Shown here one piece after another: positions 42,592-54,931 of a stretch of 64,000 bases of DNA. The DNA is from Varibaculum cambriense DSM 15806. GTDB taxonomy: Bacteria; Actinomycetota; Actinomycetes; Actinomycetales; Actinomycetaceae. The notes under the pieces are model-generated. The model did no database searches, was not told where the DNA came from, and saw only the letters and a list, made by a program, of their open reading frames with translations. The DNA lies in contig NZ_ATUF01000004.1 in assembly GCF_000420065.1 (NCBI RefSeq), positions 62,001-126,000 of the forward strand, read 5' to 3'. The position numbers and the translations under genes were made by a program. Each line of letters starts with the position of its first letter. Position 1 is the first letter of the stretch.

Positions 42592-43632
42592 ATGCCGGAA
42601 GACTATGATTTCCCGCGTTTCGGGGTAGGACAACACCTAATTTCGGTTGGGCAATTTGATCGCGAAAACCTGGGGGAACTCTTCGATCTTGCCGAGTTCT
42701 TGCGTCCTATCGCGCAGCGGAAACAAATCTGTACAGTGCTAGATGGAGCCGTTTTGTGTTCCCTATTTTTCGAGCCCTCCACCCGTACCCGCTTATCCTT
42801 TGAATCCGCCTTCTTGCGGCTGGGCGGGGAAGTAGAAACTACTACCGGTTTTACTTTCTCTTCTATGGCTAAAGGCGAATCAATCGCTGATACTTCCCGC
42901 GTGGTTTCCGGATTCACCGATGTGTTAGTGGTACGCCATCCCGATGCTGGTTCGGTAGCCGAATTCGCCCGTCACTCGGTGGTGCCGGTACTTAACGCCG
43001 GCGATGGTTCTGGCGAGCACCCGTCCCAGGCGCTATTAGACGTGTTTACTATGCGCAAAGAACTGGGCAAACGCGGTAAATCTCTGGACGGATGCACCAT
43101 CGCGATTATGGGGGATCTGAAATACGGACGCACTGTCCATTCTTTAATGAAACTAATGAGCCTGTATGAGGGAGTAACTTTCCGGTTGTTTTCTCCGCCT
43201 TCACTGGAGCTTCCCCGTGAAATCGCCGAGTATGCGATTTCACGAGGCGGGCAGGTAATTGATTGCAATAACCAGATTGAGGCTTTGGAGGGCGCAGATA
43301 CGGTATATGCCACCCGGGTGCAGCGCGAACGGATGACCGAGGAACTGGCTAAATCCAAAGAACTACAGGGGTGCCTGCTAGATAAAGCGATGTTAGAGGA
43401 GGCGGGAGCGCATGACATCGTTATCTGTCACCCGTTGCCGCGAGATTCACGCCCCAATGCTCTTGACCTCTCGACTGATGTTGATGATCTCCCGGGGCTG
43501 TCCATTTTTAAGCAAACCGATAATGGGGTGTTGGTACGCATGGCGATGTTCCTCACCACTATGGGGGTCGGTAAGCAGCTGGTGCAAGCCAAAACCAAAC
43601 ACAAGATCTGGAAAGTAACCCCCGAAGACTAG
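42592..43632 (+). CDS. pyrB: Aspartate carbamoyltransferase catalytic subunit
   Basis: The 346-residue enzyme makes carbamoyl aspartate for pyrimidine synthesis. The carbamoyl phosphate loop FEPSTRTRLSFESAF, the SSMAKGES loop, NAGDGSGEHPSQALLDVFT and the C-terminal HPLPRD motif are all present. It is about 35 residues longer than usual, mainly a C-terminal tail (GVGKQLVQAKTKHKIWKVTPED). No pyrI or other pyr gene follows; a terminator does. The leader upstream suggests attenuation control. Confidence 0.95.
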   Translation: MPEDYDFPRFGVGQHLISVGQFDRENLGELFDLAEFLRPIAQRKQICTVLDGAVLCSLFFEPSTRTRLSFESAFLRLGGEVETTTGFTFSSMAKGESIADTSRVVSGFTDVLVVRHPDAGSVAEFARHSVVPVLNAGDGSGEHPSQALLDVFTMRKELGKRGKSLDGCTIAIMGDLKYGRTVHSLMKLMSLYEGVTFRLFSPPSLELPREIAEYAISRGGQVIDCNNQIEALEGADTVYATRVQRERMTEELAKSKELQGCLLDKAMLEEAGAHDIVICHPLPRDSRPNALDLSTDVDDLPGLSIFKQTDNGVLVRMAMFLTTMGVGKQLVQAKTKHKIWKVTPED

Positions 43633-43650
43633 GGATTCCGAGCTTTTTGA

Positions 43651-43690
43651 AACTGACCGGTAGGAGGATTGATCCTCCTACCGGTCAGTT
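43651..43690. terminator. Bidirectional terminator between pyrB and the DUF1846 gene
   Basis: Perfect 19-bp inverted repeat (arms 43651-43669 and 43672-43690, 2-nt loop) between two convergent genes. Confidence 0.85.
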
Positions 43691-43722
43691 CTATATAAAG
43701 CGCCTTCGTTACCTGGGCAACC

Positions 43723-45207
43723 CTATTTCTTAAATAGAGTCTTGCGGGCATAAACCGGCTCGGAAGTTACCTGTAATCCCAAATTCCGGAAAATCTGGGT
43801 ATCAACCGAACCTAAAATGGTGGTGGTATGCACTTCGCAATCTCGCAAATGAGTAAGTTCTTCTAAAGCCTTACGCGCATTTTCATCCGTGTCAGCCGAA
43901 ACTGAGAGGGCGATCAGAACTTCATCGGTATGTAGACGAGGATTAAGAGCGCCCAGGTGGTCCACCTTTAAGGTTTGAATAGGTTTGATAGAAGAGGGTG
44001 CCAACAGCTGCACTTCTTCATCAATACCAGCCAATAATTTCAATGCGTTAAGCAGCATCGCTGAGCAGCACCCAAGTAAAGGAGAAGTTTTTCCAGTCAC
44101 GATTCGCCCATCGCTAAGCTGCATAGCTGCCGCAGGCGCCCCGGTTTCGGCTTCTAGGTTCAAAGCGGGACGCACCACTAAACGATAATCCTTGGTGATC
44201 CCCAGTTTTGCCATGGTCATCGCTATCCGGTGAGATTCGCTGGGGTCTGACTGCGTGGCCGCTTCATTGGCGAGGGCGTGATAATAGCGGCGCACCACTT
44301 CCTGCTTGGCGGCCTCCTGGCAGACCAAATCATCACTAATACAAAAACCAGCCATATTAACGCCCATATCGGTAGGTGACTGATAGGGGCAGGCCCCTGC
44401 AAGTTGCTCCAGCAAGGAGCGCAGTAGCGGGAAAACTTCCACATCGCGGTTGTAATTCACGGCCTGTTTACCGTAGGCCTGCAGGTGGAAGGGGTCAATC
44501 ATATTTACGTCATCTAAGTCTGCGGTAGCGGCCTCGTAGGCGAGATTAACCGGATGATCGAGGGGAAGATTCCACACCGGGAAAGTTTCAAACTTTGCGT
44601 AGCCAGCTTTTATGCCCCGTTGGTATTCGTGATAGATCTGGGATAGGCAGGTAGCTAGTTTGCCGGATCCTGGTCCGGGAGCAGTAACTACTACCAGGTT
44701 GCGGGTGGTTTCCACGTAGTCGTTGCGTCCGAAACCTTCCTCGGAAACAATTAATTCAGTATTGGAGGGATAACCGGGAATGGTGCGGTGACGGGCAACT
44801 TTGAGTCCGGAACGCTCCAGGCGTTCTTTAAATAGTTGTGCGATATGGTTATCGTCTTCCATTTGGGTTAAAACAATGTTTTCCACTAGGAAACCACGTT
44901 CGCGAAATACATCAACTAAACGTAGTACATCTTGTTCGTAGGGGATGCCTAGATCTGCCCGAATCTTTTGGCGGCTAAGATCTTTGGCGTTAATCGCGAT
45001 AACAATCTCCATTTCGTCCCGCAGTCTTTCCAGCATGGAAATCTTGTTATCAGGGGTGAATCCGGGCAGTACCCGGGAGGCGTGGTAATCATCAAATAGC
45101 TTGCCCCCCATCTCCAGGTACAGCTTGCCGCCTATTTCTTTACGCCGTTCATCTATATGCTGAGATTGCATAGAAATATAACGTTCAGAATCAAAACCAA
45201 TACGCAT
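43723..45207 (-). CDS. DUF1846 family protein
   Basis: The 494-residue protein matches DUF1846: [18 protein letters not shown] at the start, [34 protein letters not shown] (a nucleotide-loop-like GxGSGK) and [29 protein letters not shown]. It is of full family length. The family is structurally known but its reaction is not established. I place the start at ATG 45207, preceded by GGAAGG; ATG 45243 adds 12 residues not typical of the family. Confidence 0.85.
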   Translation of the reverse strand: MRIGFDSERYISMQSQHIDERRKEIGGKLYLEMGGKLFDDYHASRVLPGFTPDNKISMLERLRDEMEIVIAINAKDLSRQKIRADLGIPYEQDVLRLVDVFRERGFLVENIVLTQMEDDNHIAQLFKERLERSGLKVARHRTIPGYPSNTELIVSEEGFGRNDYVETTRNLVVVTAPGPGSGKLATCLSQIYHEYQRGIKAGYAKFETFPVWNLPLDHPVNLAYEAATADLDDVNMIDPFHLQAYGKQAVNYNRDVEVFPLLRSLLEQLAGACPYQSPTDMGVNMAGFCISDDLVCQEAAKQEVVRRYYHALANEAATQSDPSESHRIAMTMAKLGITKDYRLVVRPALNLEAETGAPAAAMQLSDGRIVTGKTSPLLGCCSAMLLNALKLLAGIDEEVQLLAPSSIKPIQTLKVDHLGALNPRLHTDEVLIALSVSADTDENARKALEELTHLRDCEVHTTTILGSVDTQIFRNLGLQVTSEPVYARKTLFKK

Positions 45208-45419
45208 AGCGCCCTTCCTGTCGTACAACTTAGCGGGGGACAAGGCGCCCTTACCTATAATAGTGTTTTGACGTCTAAGCGCTAAACCAAGAGGCTATGC
45301 CGGAAATTTGCGGGATGGGGAAGGGGATATATTCAGCCGGCTAGTTACCAGCCAGCAAATATCCCTGGTGAGGGGCGCCGGATGCCCTTAGCGTCTCATT
45401 TGTCTATTAGGATCAAGTT

Positions 45420-46241
45420 GTGAGTGTAAAGTTAAGTCGCATTGTGGAGCATCTAGAACAGCTATATCCTCCCCGGTTAGCTGAAGAATGGGATCGGGTG
45501 GGATTAATCACCGGTCACCCGGATTCTGAAATAGATAAAGTACTGGTGGCGGTGGATCCAGTGGCAAAAGTTCTAGACCAAGCGATCGCGGTCGGGGCAC
45601 AACTTATTGTTACCCACCATCCCCTCTATTTGCGGGGAACTTCTTTTGTGGCGGCTACCGATCCGAAGGGGAGCTTGATTCACCGGCTCATAGAAAACGG
45701 AATCGCCCTTTTCAATGCCCACACCAACGCTGATTCTGCCGAGGGCGGGGTCGCTGATTGCCTAGCTGCTGCGGTGGGATTGGAAAATACGCGCCCCTTG
45801 ATTCCCCTCAGCGAGCATACCGGCAGCGGGCGTATTGGAGATTTACCCGCCGCCTTGCCGCTGAAAACTTTCGCGCAACAGGTAGCGCAGGCGCTACCGG
45901 CTTGCCCTGCAGGAATCTTAGTGGGAGGAGATCTGGAGGCAAAAGTGAAGACTATCGCGGTTAGCGGGGGCAGCGGTGATTCTTTCTTAGCGGATGCTCG
46001 CAGAGCCGGGGCAGATGTCTATATCTGTGCTGACTTGCGCCATCATCCTGCTTCCGAGCATTTAGAAGCCGGCAAGCCGTATCTGATATGCGCCACCCAT
46101 TGGGCCAGTGAATGGCTCTGGACCCCGCAGTGTGCTCGCGAACTAACACAAAGTTTTGCCGGAGAGCTCACGGTAGAGGTCTCTGAGATTTGTACCGATC
46201 CCTGGGTGCAGCGAATCGCGCCGGGAACAAAGGATATTTAG
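45420..46241 (+). CDS. Nif3-like dinuclear metal centre protein
   Basis: The 273-residue protein is a member of the Nif3/YbgI (GTP cyclohydrolase 1 type 2-like) family: EEWDRVGLITG near residue 22, VVTHHPLYLRG-type metal site (IVTHHPLYL), NAHTNADSAEGGV, and the C-terminal metal-binding region AGADVYICADLRHHPASEH. The start is GTG. It is followed 11 bp later by a coiled-coil gene, a pairing common in Actinobacteria. Its biochemical role is unsettled. Confidence 0.88.
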   Translation: MSVKLSRIVEHLEQLYPPRLAEEWDRVGLITGHPDSEIDKVLVAVDPVAKVLDQAIAVGAQLIVTHHPLYLRGTSFVAATDPKGSLIHRLIENGIALFNAHTNADSAEGGVADCLAAAVGLENTRPLIPLSEHTGSGRIGDLPAALPLKTFAQQVAQALPACPAGILVGGDLEAKVKTIAVSGGSGDSFLADARRAGADVYICADLRHHPASEHLEAGKPYLICATHWASEWLWTPQCARELTQSFAGELTVEVSEICTDPWVQRIAPGTKDI

Positions 46242-46252
46242 AGGAGAACGCG

Positions 46253-46984
46253 ATGGAAGCACCGTGGAAAGATCAGCTGGTTCTACTAGAGTTGCAAGAG
46301 CTGGACACCAAAATCACCAAGCTACATTTTCGGCTCAAGAAGCTGCCCCAATTGACGCAGCTAGCGGAGTTGAGCGAAAAAGACCGCAAGCTGGACGAGA
46401 AACACACGCAACTGTCAGCGCTTAAAACTGATAAACAGCGGGAAATAACCAGCCTGGAAAATGACTTGGCAGGAATTCAAAATCGTCTGCAAACTCAGCA
46501 GCAACGCTTAGATGCTGGAGCGGGAACCCCTAAAGAGCTGGTACGTCTCCAAGAAGAAATCCAACAGATGCGTAAGCGAATCTCCGATTTAGAAGAGCAA
46601 ATGCTCTCGGTGCTGGGCGAGATGGAGCAGCTAGAGGACATCGAAGAGCAAATAGCCCAGCGCAAACAGGAACATGCCCAAGAGATTTCCCGCCTAAAAG
46701 AGGAAGTGAGAGCAGAAAACTCACAAATTACCGCCCAGTTGCAGCAGCTAGAAAACGAGCGGGAACAAAAAGCGGAGCCCCTAGATTCGCAGATGCTAGC
46801 TCTTTACGAGCAGGTGCGCGCCCAAACTGGTGGGGTGGGTGCCGTAAAGGTAGTTGACGGGAGAGCGGTCGGATACGATTTGGCTTTTTCGGTAGCGGAG
46901 ATCGCGCACTTGCGGGCAGCTAAGCCAGAAGAAATTATTACCTCCGAGGACGAAGGCTATCTGCTGGTTCGCTGCCCGCAATAG
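46253..46984 (+). CDS. CT398-like coiled-coil protein with a degenerate zinc-ribbon
   Basis: The 243-residue protein is one long coiled coil from residue about 12 to 185 (for example ELSEKDRKLDEKHTQLSALKTDKQREI broken by GTPKELVRLQEEIQQMRKRI), then a C-terminal domain. In relatives that domain is a C4 zinc ribbon (RCxGC...CxxCGRIL). Here all four cysteines are replaced (GRAVGYDLAF and TSEDEGYLLVR); only a later Cys near the end remains. It starts at ATG 46253 after AGAGGAG and forms an operon with the Nif3-like gene. Confidence 0.8.
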   Translation: MEAPWKDQLVLLELQELDTKITKLHFRLKKLPQLTQLAELSEKDRKLDEKHTQLSALKTDKQREITSLENDLAGIQNRLQTQQQRLDAGAGTPKELVRLQEEIQQMRKRISDLEEQMLSVLGEMEQLEDIEEQIAQRKQEHAQEISRLKEEVRAENSQITAQLQQLENEREQKAEPLDSQMLALYEQVRAQTGGVGAVKVVDGRAVGYDLAFSVAEIAHLRAAKPEEIITSEDEGYLLVRCPQ

Positions 46985-47011
46985 TCACTATTCACTTATT
47001 TAGCTGGTGTT

Positions 47012-48406
<1,395 letters not shown>

Positions 48407-48615
48407 CTACCTCTTTAGTTTTCATTTTCCGCCGAAACTTTACCACCGCTATCCACATTTTGACTGAGCCATTAACTTTTTTGCCTTTCTCACATTATTT
48501 ACGAGCCCAGCAGGGACTTAAGGCGGATATTAGCCAGCATACGGGTGGCAACGGCGTGAGCATACGAGGATAACTTCAGGTTAGAAAGGCGAGGGAAGGC
48601 AGGTATCCTAAGGGC

Positions 48616-50577
48616 ATGGCTGATCCTGCGTCCTACCGGCCGGCTCCGGCAGATATTCCCCCTAGTCCCGGGGTTTACCGTTTTCTGGATAAAAATGGGC
48701 GGGTTATCTACGTGGGAAAAGCTGTAAACTTGCGTAACCGCCTGGCTAACTATTTTCAACCTCTAGAGTCACTGCATCCGCGCACCCGAAAAATGGTAAC
48801 TACCGGGGCAGCAGTAAAATGGGTGACGGTCGGGAACGAGCTAGAGGCACTGTCCCTAGAATATTCCTGGATAAAAGAGTTCGCGCCGCGTTTCAACGTA
48901 ATGTATCGGGACGACAAATCCTATCCCTACCTCGCCCTAAATATGGGGGAGGAATATCCGCGGATCCATATCACGCGGGAGCGGCGCCGCCCTAACTCTC
49001 GCTATTTCGGGCCCTACACCCAGGTGTGGGCGATTCGGGAAACCATGGATTTACTGCGAAAAGTTTTCCCGCTGCGCTCGTGTACCAAAGGGGTTTTTAA
49101 CCGTTCTAGGGCGCTGGGGCGTCCCTGCCTGGAAGGCTATATTGATAAATGCTCTGCCCCCTGTGTAGGCAGGATTTCCAGCGAAGACTACCAGCAGCTC
49201 GCCGCACAGGTAAGTGCCTTCTTGGATGGGAAAACCGAGCCTTTTACTTCCCGCCTTCGCCAGGAAATGGAGGAGGCTGCTTCTCGCCTGGACTTTGAAC
49301 AGGCGGCGAGACTACGCGACCAGTTGCGCGCCCTCGAAAAAGTTAGAGAAAAGAATACGGTAGTGCTGGACGAAAGCGTTGACGCCGATGTTTACGCCTT
49401 TGCCAAAGATGATTTAGAAATGATTGTGCAGGTATTTTATGTGCGTGCCGGCCGGATACGCGGCGAGCGCGGGTGGGTAGTGGACACCCCGGAAGATAAG
49501 GATCTGCCGGAAATGCTAGAAAGTTTCTTAGAGCAGACTTACGGGGAATATCGGCAGTTAAACCAGGCGGTAGCCCCCGCCAAAAGCATAGATGATGTGG
49601 AGCATACTCCTACCCAAGCTATCCCCGCCGAAATTTTGATGCCGCTGCTGCCCGCACAGGCCTCGACCTTGTGTGACTGGCTAGGAGAAATTCGCGGAAA
49701 GAAAGTAGAAATTAGGGTGCCGCAGCGGGGTTCGAAGCGTTCGTTGCTGGAAACCGTGGAGCAAAATGCGGCTCAAGCTTTGCGGCTGCATAAAACCAAA
49801 CGGGTAGGGGATTTAACTCAACGCTCCGAAGCCTTACGCCAGCTGCAGGAATATTTAGAGTTAGCGGATGCTCCCTTAAGGATAGAAGGCTACGATATTT
49901 CTCACACGCAAGGTACTCACCAGGTGGGCTCGATGGTGGTATTCGAAGACGGCGCTCCCTTAAAGCGTGCCTATCGCAGCTTTAATATTCAAAGTACCCC
50001 GGAGGATTCGGCTGACGATACTAAAGCCATGAATGAAGTCCTCACTCGGCGTTTCGCGAGGTTACGCCAGGAAGAAGCGGAAGCACAACAGCAATTGGTA
50101 AGTGCCGAAACTTCTGGAGAACTTCACTTGCGGCGTTTTTCTTATCCCCCGGACTTGATCGTGGTGGATGGGGGAGCACCCCAGGTAAATGCGGCACAAA
50201 AAGCTCTGGAAGCAGTAGGCGCTAATGTGAGTGTGATTGGATTAGCCAAGCGTTTGGAGGAAGTGTGGTTACCGGGTGCAGAGTTTCCAGTGATTCTGCC
50301 GCGGACTTCCCCTGCGCTTTATCTCTTGCAATACCTGCGCGATGAATCCCACCGCTTTGCGATTACCGCGCATCGGAAAAAACGCGGGAAAACCGTGCGG
50401 AAGTCGGTATTAGATTCGGTTCCAGGGTTAGGTCCGGTACGACAAAAGGCCTTGTTAAAGCGTTTTGGTTCCTTAAAGCGGCTACGGGAAGCCGAGGTAA
50501 AACAAATCGCGGAAGTACCTGGCATCGGAGAGGTAATGGCGAAGCAGATTTTTGATTCCCTTGCCGATAGCCGGTAA
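48616..50577 (+). CDS. uvrC: Excinuclease ABC subunit C
   Basis: The 653-residue nuclease makes both incisions in nucleotide excision repair. Domains in order: GIY-YIG endonuclease (PGVYRFLDKNGRVIYVGKAVNLRNR, residues about 14-40), a Cys-rich linker (CLEGYIDKCSAPCVG), UVR motif (RLDFEQAARLRDQLRALEKV), the RNase H-like C-terminal nuclease (IEGYDISHTQGTHQVGSMVVFEDG ... PDLIVVDGGAPQ), and tandem helix-hairpin-helix (VPGLGPVRQKALLKRFGS). It is followed by rapZ, yvcK and whiA, the conserved actinobacterial order. Confidence 0.96.
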   Translation: MADPASYRPAPADIPPSPGVYRFLDKNGRVIYVGKAVNLRNRLANYFQPLESLHPRTRKMVTTGAAVKWVTVGNELEALSLEYSWIKEFAPRFNVMYRDDKSYPYLALNMGEEYPRIHITRERRRPNSRYFGPYTQVWAIRETMDLLRKVFPLRSCTKGVFNRSRALGRPCLEGYIDKCSAPCVGRISSEDYQQLAAQVSAFLDGKTEPFTSRLRQEMEEAASRLDFEQAARLRDQLRALEKVREKNTVVLDESVDADVYAFAKDDLEMIVQVFYVRAGRIRGERGWVVDTPEDKDLPEMLESFLEQTYGEYRQLNQAVAPAKSIDDVEHTPTQAIPAEILMPLLPAQASTLCDWLGEIRGKKVEIRVPQRGSKRSLLETVEQNAAQALRLHKTKRVGDLTQRSEALRQLQEYLELADAPLRIEGYDISHTQGTHQVGSMVVFEDGAPLKRAYRSFNIQSTPEDSADDTKAMNEVLTRRFARLRQEEAEAQQQLVSAETSGELHLRRFSYPPDLIVVDGGAPQVNAAQKALEAVGANVSVIGLAKRLEEVWLPGAEFPVILPRTSPALYLLQYLRDESHRFAITAHRKKRGKTVRKSVLDSVPGLGPVRQKALLKRFGSLKRLREAEVKQIAEVPGIGEVMAKQIFDSLADSR

Positions 50578-50606
50578 GTTGGCGCGCTTCGTTGCATACT
50601 TAGAAC

Positions 50607-51560
50607 ATGGATGAAGCTCACCGACAATACGAATCTTCCCCTCCCACTGTTCCCGAGGGAGTGCCGATTCTTGATGAAACCGCGCCCCCTCGTGATGCCA
50701 ATGTTCCGGAGATGATTATTATTACCGGAATGTCGGGGGCGGGACGTTCGCGCGCCGGGCAGGCATTAGAGGACCTGGACTGGTATGTGGTCGATAATCT
50801 GCCGCCCGCCATGTTACTGCCCTTCGCGGATATGATGACTCCGGAAGGGGAAGGTATTCACCGCCTTGCCGCGATTGTGGATGTACGCAGCGGGGAACTG
50901 TTTTCTAAACTGCAATATTCCTTGGATGAACTATCGCGGCGCAATATCCGTTATCAGCTGGTTTTCTTGGACGCGGACGAACGGGTTTTGGTGCGTCGCT
51001 ATGAATCTAATCGGCGTCCGCATCCGTTGCAAGGAGGAGGACGGATTCTCGACGGAATTCGGTCCGAGCGGCGAATACTGGCTCCCATTCGCGCCCGTGC
51101 CGATGCCCTAATCGACACCACTAATATGAATGTGCATGACCTGAATCGGCATATGCGCGATGTAGTGGCCGGTGAGGGGGAACGCCCGATGAAACTCACC
51201 GTAATGTCCTTTGGATTTAAAAATGGGATTCCCCTAGACGCTGATTGGGTTTGTGACGTGCGCTTTTTAGCCAATCCCTATTGGGTAAGCGAGTTGCGGC
51301 ATTTGACTGGCCGGGACGCACCGGTAGCGAAATATGTACTGGATCAGCCGGGGGCCGAGGAATTCGCGGAAAACATGGTGAATATGTTGACCCCAATTTT
51401 CGACGGGTATTTAACGGAGCTCAAACCTTTCGTTACTATCGCGGTCGGTTGTACCGGCGGGCAGCATCGTTCGGTGGCACTGGCTGAAAAAATGAGTGAG
51501 CTGTTCCGGATGCAGGGCTTGCCGGTGCGCACTGTTCATCGAGATCTGGGGCTGGAATGA
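50607..51560 (+). CDS. rapZ: RapZ/YvcJ-type nucleotide-binding protein
   Basis: The 317-residue protein has an N-terminal P-loop ITGMSGAGRS (about 39-48; Arg in place of Lys is usual in Actinobacteria), WYVVDNLPPAML, DVRSGELF, and the C-terminal RapZ domain with FGFKNGIPLDADWVCDVRFLANPYW and the basic GCTGGQHRSV motif. It binds nucleotides; in E. coli the homologue directs RNase E to a small RNA. It lies 29 bp after uvrC and overlaps yvcK by 4 bp. Confidence 0.92.
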   Translation: MDEAHRQYESSPPTVPEGVPILDETAPPRDANVPEMIIITGMSGAGRSRAGQALEDLDWYVVDNLPPAMLLPFADMMTPEGEGIHRLAAIVDVRSGELFSKLQYSLDELSRRNIRYQLVFLDADERVLVRRYESNRRPHPLQGGGRILDGIRSERRILAPIRARADALIDTTNMNVHDLNRHMRDVVAGEGERPMKLTVMSFGFKNGIPLDADWVCDVRFLANPYWVSELRHLTGRDAPVAKYVLDQPGAEEFAENMVNMLTPIFDGYLTELKPFVTIAVGCTGGQHRSVALAEKMSELFRMQGLPVRTVHRDLGLE

Positions 51561-52555
51561 GGACGTTACTAGATTCAAACGGCTGGATGACTCGCGGGTG
51601 GACCGGCCCCAATATTGTGGCGCTCGGCGGGGGGCATGGTTTGTCAGCAACTTTGCGAGCCTTGCGACATATTACCCGGCAATTAACTGCCGTAGTCACG
51701 GTAGCTGACGATGGCGGCTCGTCTGGGCGTTTGCGCGAAGAGCTGGGGGTACTTCCTCCCGGGGATCTGCGGATGGCACTGGCGGCGTTATGCGATGACA
51801 CCGATTGGGGATTGACCTGGCGAGATGCTATGCAACATCGCTTTAGCTCCGAGGGGCCGCTGGATAATCACGCGCTGGGGAATCTGCTAATTGTCACCAT
51901 GTGGGATCTTTTAGGAGACGTAGTCGAAGGTCTAGATTGGGTGGCAAGACTGCTCAACTGCAAGGGCAAAGTACTGCCCATGTGTGCGGATCCCATGGAG
52001 ATTGAGGCCGATTTAGTCCTCAATGGTAAAAAACGTACTGTCCATGGGCAAGCGAAAGCAGCCAAAGCTCCGGGGAAAGTAGTTGACGTGCGTCTAAGCC
52101 CGACTCACCCGCGGGTTTGTCCGGAGACTATCCAGGCGATTAAAGATGCCGAGGGAATCGTTCTCGGGCCAGGGTCTTGGTATACCTCGGTGATTCCACA
52201 CTTGTTAGTTCCCGAACTAGCCGCGGCTTTGCAACAGTCATCAGCGGTAAAAGTAATGGTGATGAATCTACAACCACATACGGATGAGACCGAGGATCTA
52301 ACTCTGTCAGGACATATCGAGGCCTTCCGGCATTATGCGCCCGATACTAAAATCGACGTGGTGATTGTGGATCCCACCGCTATTGAAGATGATGATGATC
52401 TAGAAAGCGCCGCCGAATCCATCGGGGCAAAGCTGATTATGCGCCAGGTAAGGGCGGGGTCGGCCTCAGAGCAACATGATCCTTTGCGGCTGGCGGCAGC
52501 ATTGCGTGATGCTTTCGAAGGGTATCTGTCGGAAGTGGGATTTTCTGAGCTTTAG
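51557..52555 (+). CDS. yvcK: YvcK/CofD-like gluconeogenesis factor
   Basis: The 332-residue protein has the conserved N-terminal motif NIVALGGGHGLSATLRALR and VVTVADDGGSSGRLREELG-type block, PPGDLRMALAAL, and NHALGNLLIVTMWD; the C-terminal half has GPGSWYTSVIPHLLVP. YvcK-type proteins bind UDP-sugars and affect cell shape and carbon use. ATG 51557 overlaps the rapZ stop as ATGA. No tail for a regulatory kinase site is obvious. Confidence 0.92.
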   Translation: MRTLLDSNGWMTRGWTGPNIVALGGGHGLSATLRALRHITRQLTAVVTVADDGGSSGRLREELGVLPPGDLRMALAALCDDTDWGLTWRDAMQHRFSSEGPLDNHALGNLLIVTMWDLLGDVVEGLDWVARLLNCKGKVLPMCADPMEIEADLVLNGKKRTVHGQAKAAKAPGKVVDVRLSPTHPRVCPETIQAIKDAEGIVLGPGSWYTSVIPHLLVPELAAALQQSSAVKVMVMNLQPHTDETEDLTLSGHIEAFRHYAPDTKIDVVIVDPTAIEDDDDLESAAESIGAKLIMRQVRAGSASEQHDPLRLAAALRDAFEGYLSEVGFSEL

Positions 52556-52616
52556 CTAGAATGAAGTCTAGATCGAAACTAAGTATTTATTTTTTAGGGC
52601 GGAAAGGGATAACCAG

Positions 52617-53594
52617 ATGTCGTTGACCTCAGATATTAAAAATGAACTAGCGGAGAAAACCTTAGCTAGGCAGTCTGAGGCGCAGGCGCAAACCGCTAGT
52701 ATCTTGCGCTTTGCCGGTGGCATCCATTTGATTAACCGCAATATTGTGGTGGAGGCCGATGTCGACAATGTAGCGGTGATGAAAAATCTGGTTGATTGTC
52801 TGCAAAATCTTTTTGATACTCATCCCGATGTGGTGAAAGTAGAGGCCAAGGGAATTCGTGCCGATGATCGCTACGTGGTGCGGGTAGTAGAAAACGCCGG
52901 GACTCTAGCACGGTTGACCGGTTTGCTGGATCGAGCCGGGCGTCCGGTACGAGGGTTGTCTCCGCGCCTAGTCTCCGGTGATTTGGGAGTGTCTAAGGCC
53001 ACCTGGAGAGGTGCTTTTATGGCTCGCGGATCGTTATCACAGCCGGGGCGCTCCGGATCTTTAGAAATTACCTGCCCTGGACCAGAGGCTGCGTTGGCGC
53101 TGGTGGGGGCAGCGCGCCGTCTCGGAGTAAACGCAAAGTCTCGCCAGGTTCGCGGCTTAGATCGGGTGGTGGTTCGTGATGGAGAGCAAATTTCTAAACT
53201 GTTAACCGCCATCGGGGCAGTAAAGGCGCAAGCAATTTGGGAAAAGAATCGCGAAACTAATCAAGTACGGGGCTCAGTTAATCGCTTAGCGAATTTTGAT
53301 GACGCCAATCTGCGCCGCAGTGCCCGGGCAGCAGTAGCGGCCGCCGCGCGCGTAAAACGTGCCTTCGAGATTTTGGGGGACGATATTCCAGAACACCTCT
53401 TACAAGCTGGTCAACTGCGCTTGCAGTACAAAGAAGCTTCACTAGAAGAACTGGGGCATAAGGCAGATCCACCGCTAACGAAAGATGCGGTTGCCGGCAG
53501 GATCCGGCGGCTGTTAGCTATGGCAGATAAAGTAGCCCACGAGCGGGGGATACCTTCCACGCAAGCAGCAGTTGATCAGCAGGACAGCGATTAA
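52617..53594 (+). CDS. whiA: DNA-binding protein WhiA
   Basis: The 325-residue protein has the WhiA N-terminal LAGLIDADG-like domain (SLTSDIKNELAEK start; ILRFAGGIHLINRNIVVEADVD; CPGPEAALALVGAARRLGVNAKSR) and a C-terminal helix-turn-helix (LEELGHKADPPLTKDAVAGRIRRLLAMA). It controls sporulation or cell division genes in Gram-positive bacteria. It follows yvcK by 61 bp. Confidence 0.95.
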   Translation: MSLTSDIKNELAEKTLARQSEAQAQTASILRFAGGIHLINRNIVVEADVDNVAVMKNLVDCLQNLFDTHPDVVKVEAKGIRADDRYVVRVVENAGTLARLTGLLDRAGRPVRGLSPRLVSGDLGVSKATWRGAFMARGSLSQPGRSGSLEITCPGPEAALALVGAARRLGVNAKSRQVRGLDRVVVRDGEQISKLLTAIGAVKAQAIWEKNRETNQVRGSVNRLANFDDANLRRSARAAVAAAARVKRAFEILGDDIPEHLLQAGQLRLQYKEASLEELGHKADPPLTKDAVAGRIRRLLAMADKVAHERGIPSTQAAVDQQDSD

Positions 53595-53779
53595 TCCGTA
53601 CTCCCTGACAGTCGGGAATTTTTCCAGGGTAAAGTCTTAATAAATAACGACTATCGGCCTAAGCGCAAAGCCGCTATTTTGTGTAAACTAAAAACTAAGA
53701 GGACGACTCAAGATGGTCGTCCCCAAGATTGGGGCCGCTGGTTTCACTAGGTGGCCATGGATCTTGACCGAATAAATAG

Positions 53780-54823
<1,044 letters not shown>

Positions 54824-54847
54824 ACTGATGCGACGTGATGCATAAGG

Positions 54848-54882
54848 TATGCCCGCCTGCCTGTCTCAGGCAGGCGGGCATA
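54848..54882 (+). terminator. Terminator between gap and pgk
   Basis: Perfect 16-bp inverted repeat (arms 54848-54863 and 54867-54882, loop TCT), followed by GTCTTATT. Partial termination would set gap above pgk. Confidence 0.75.
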
Positions 54883-54931
54883 GTCTTATTACTCGTTTTA
54901 CGCCCACCGGGGCAGGAAGGTTAACTAAATA

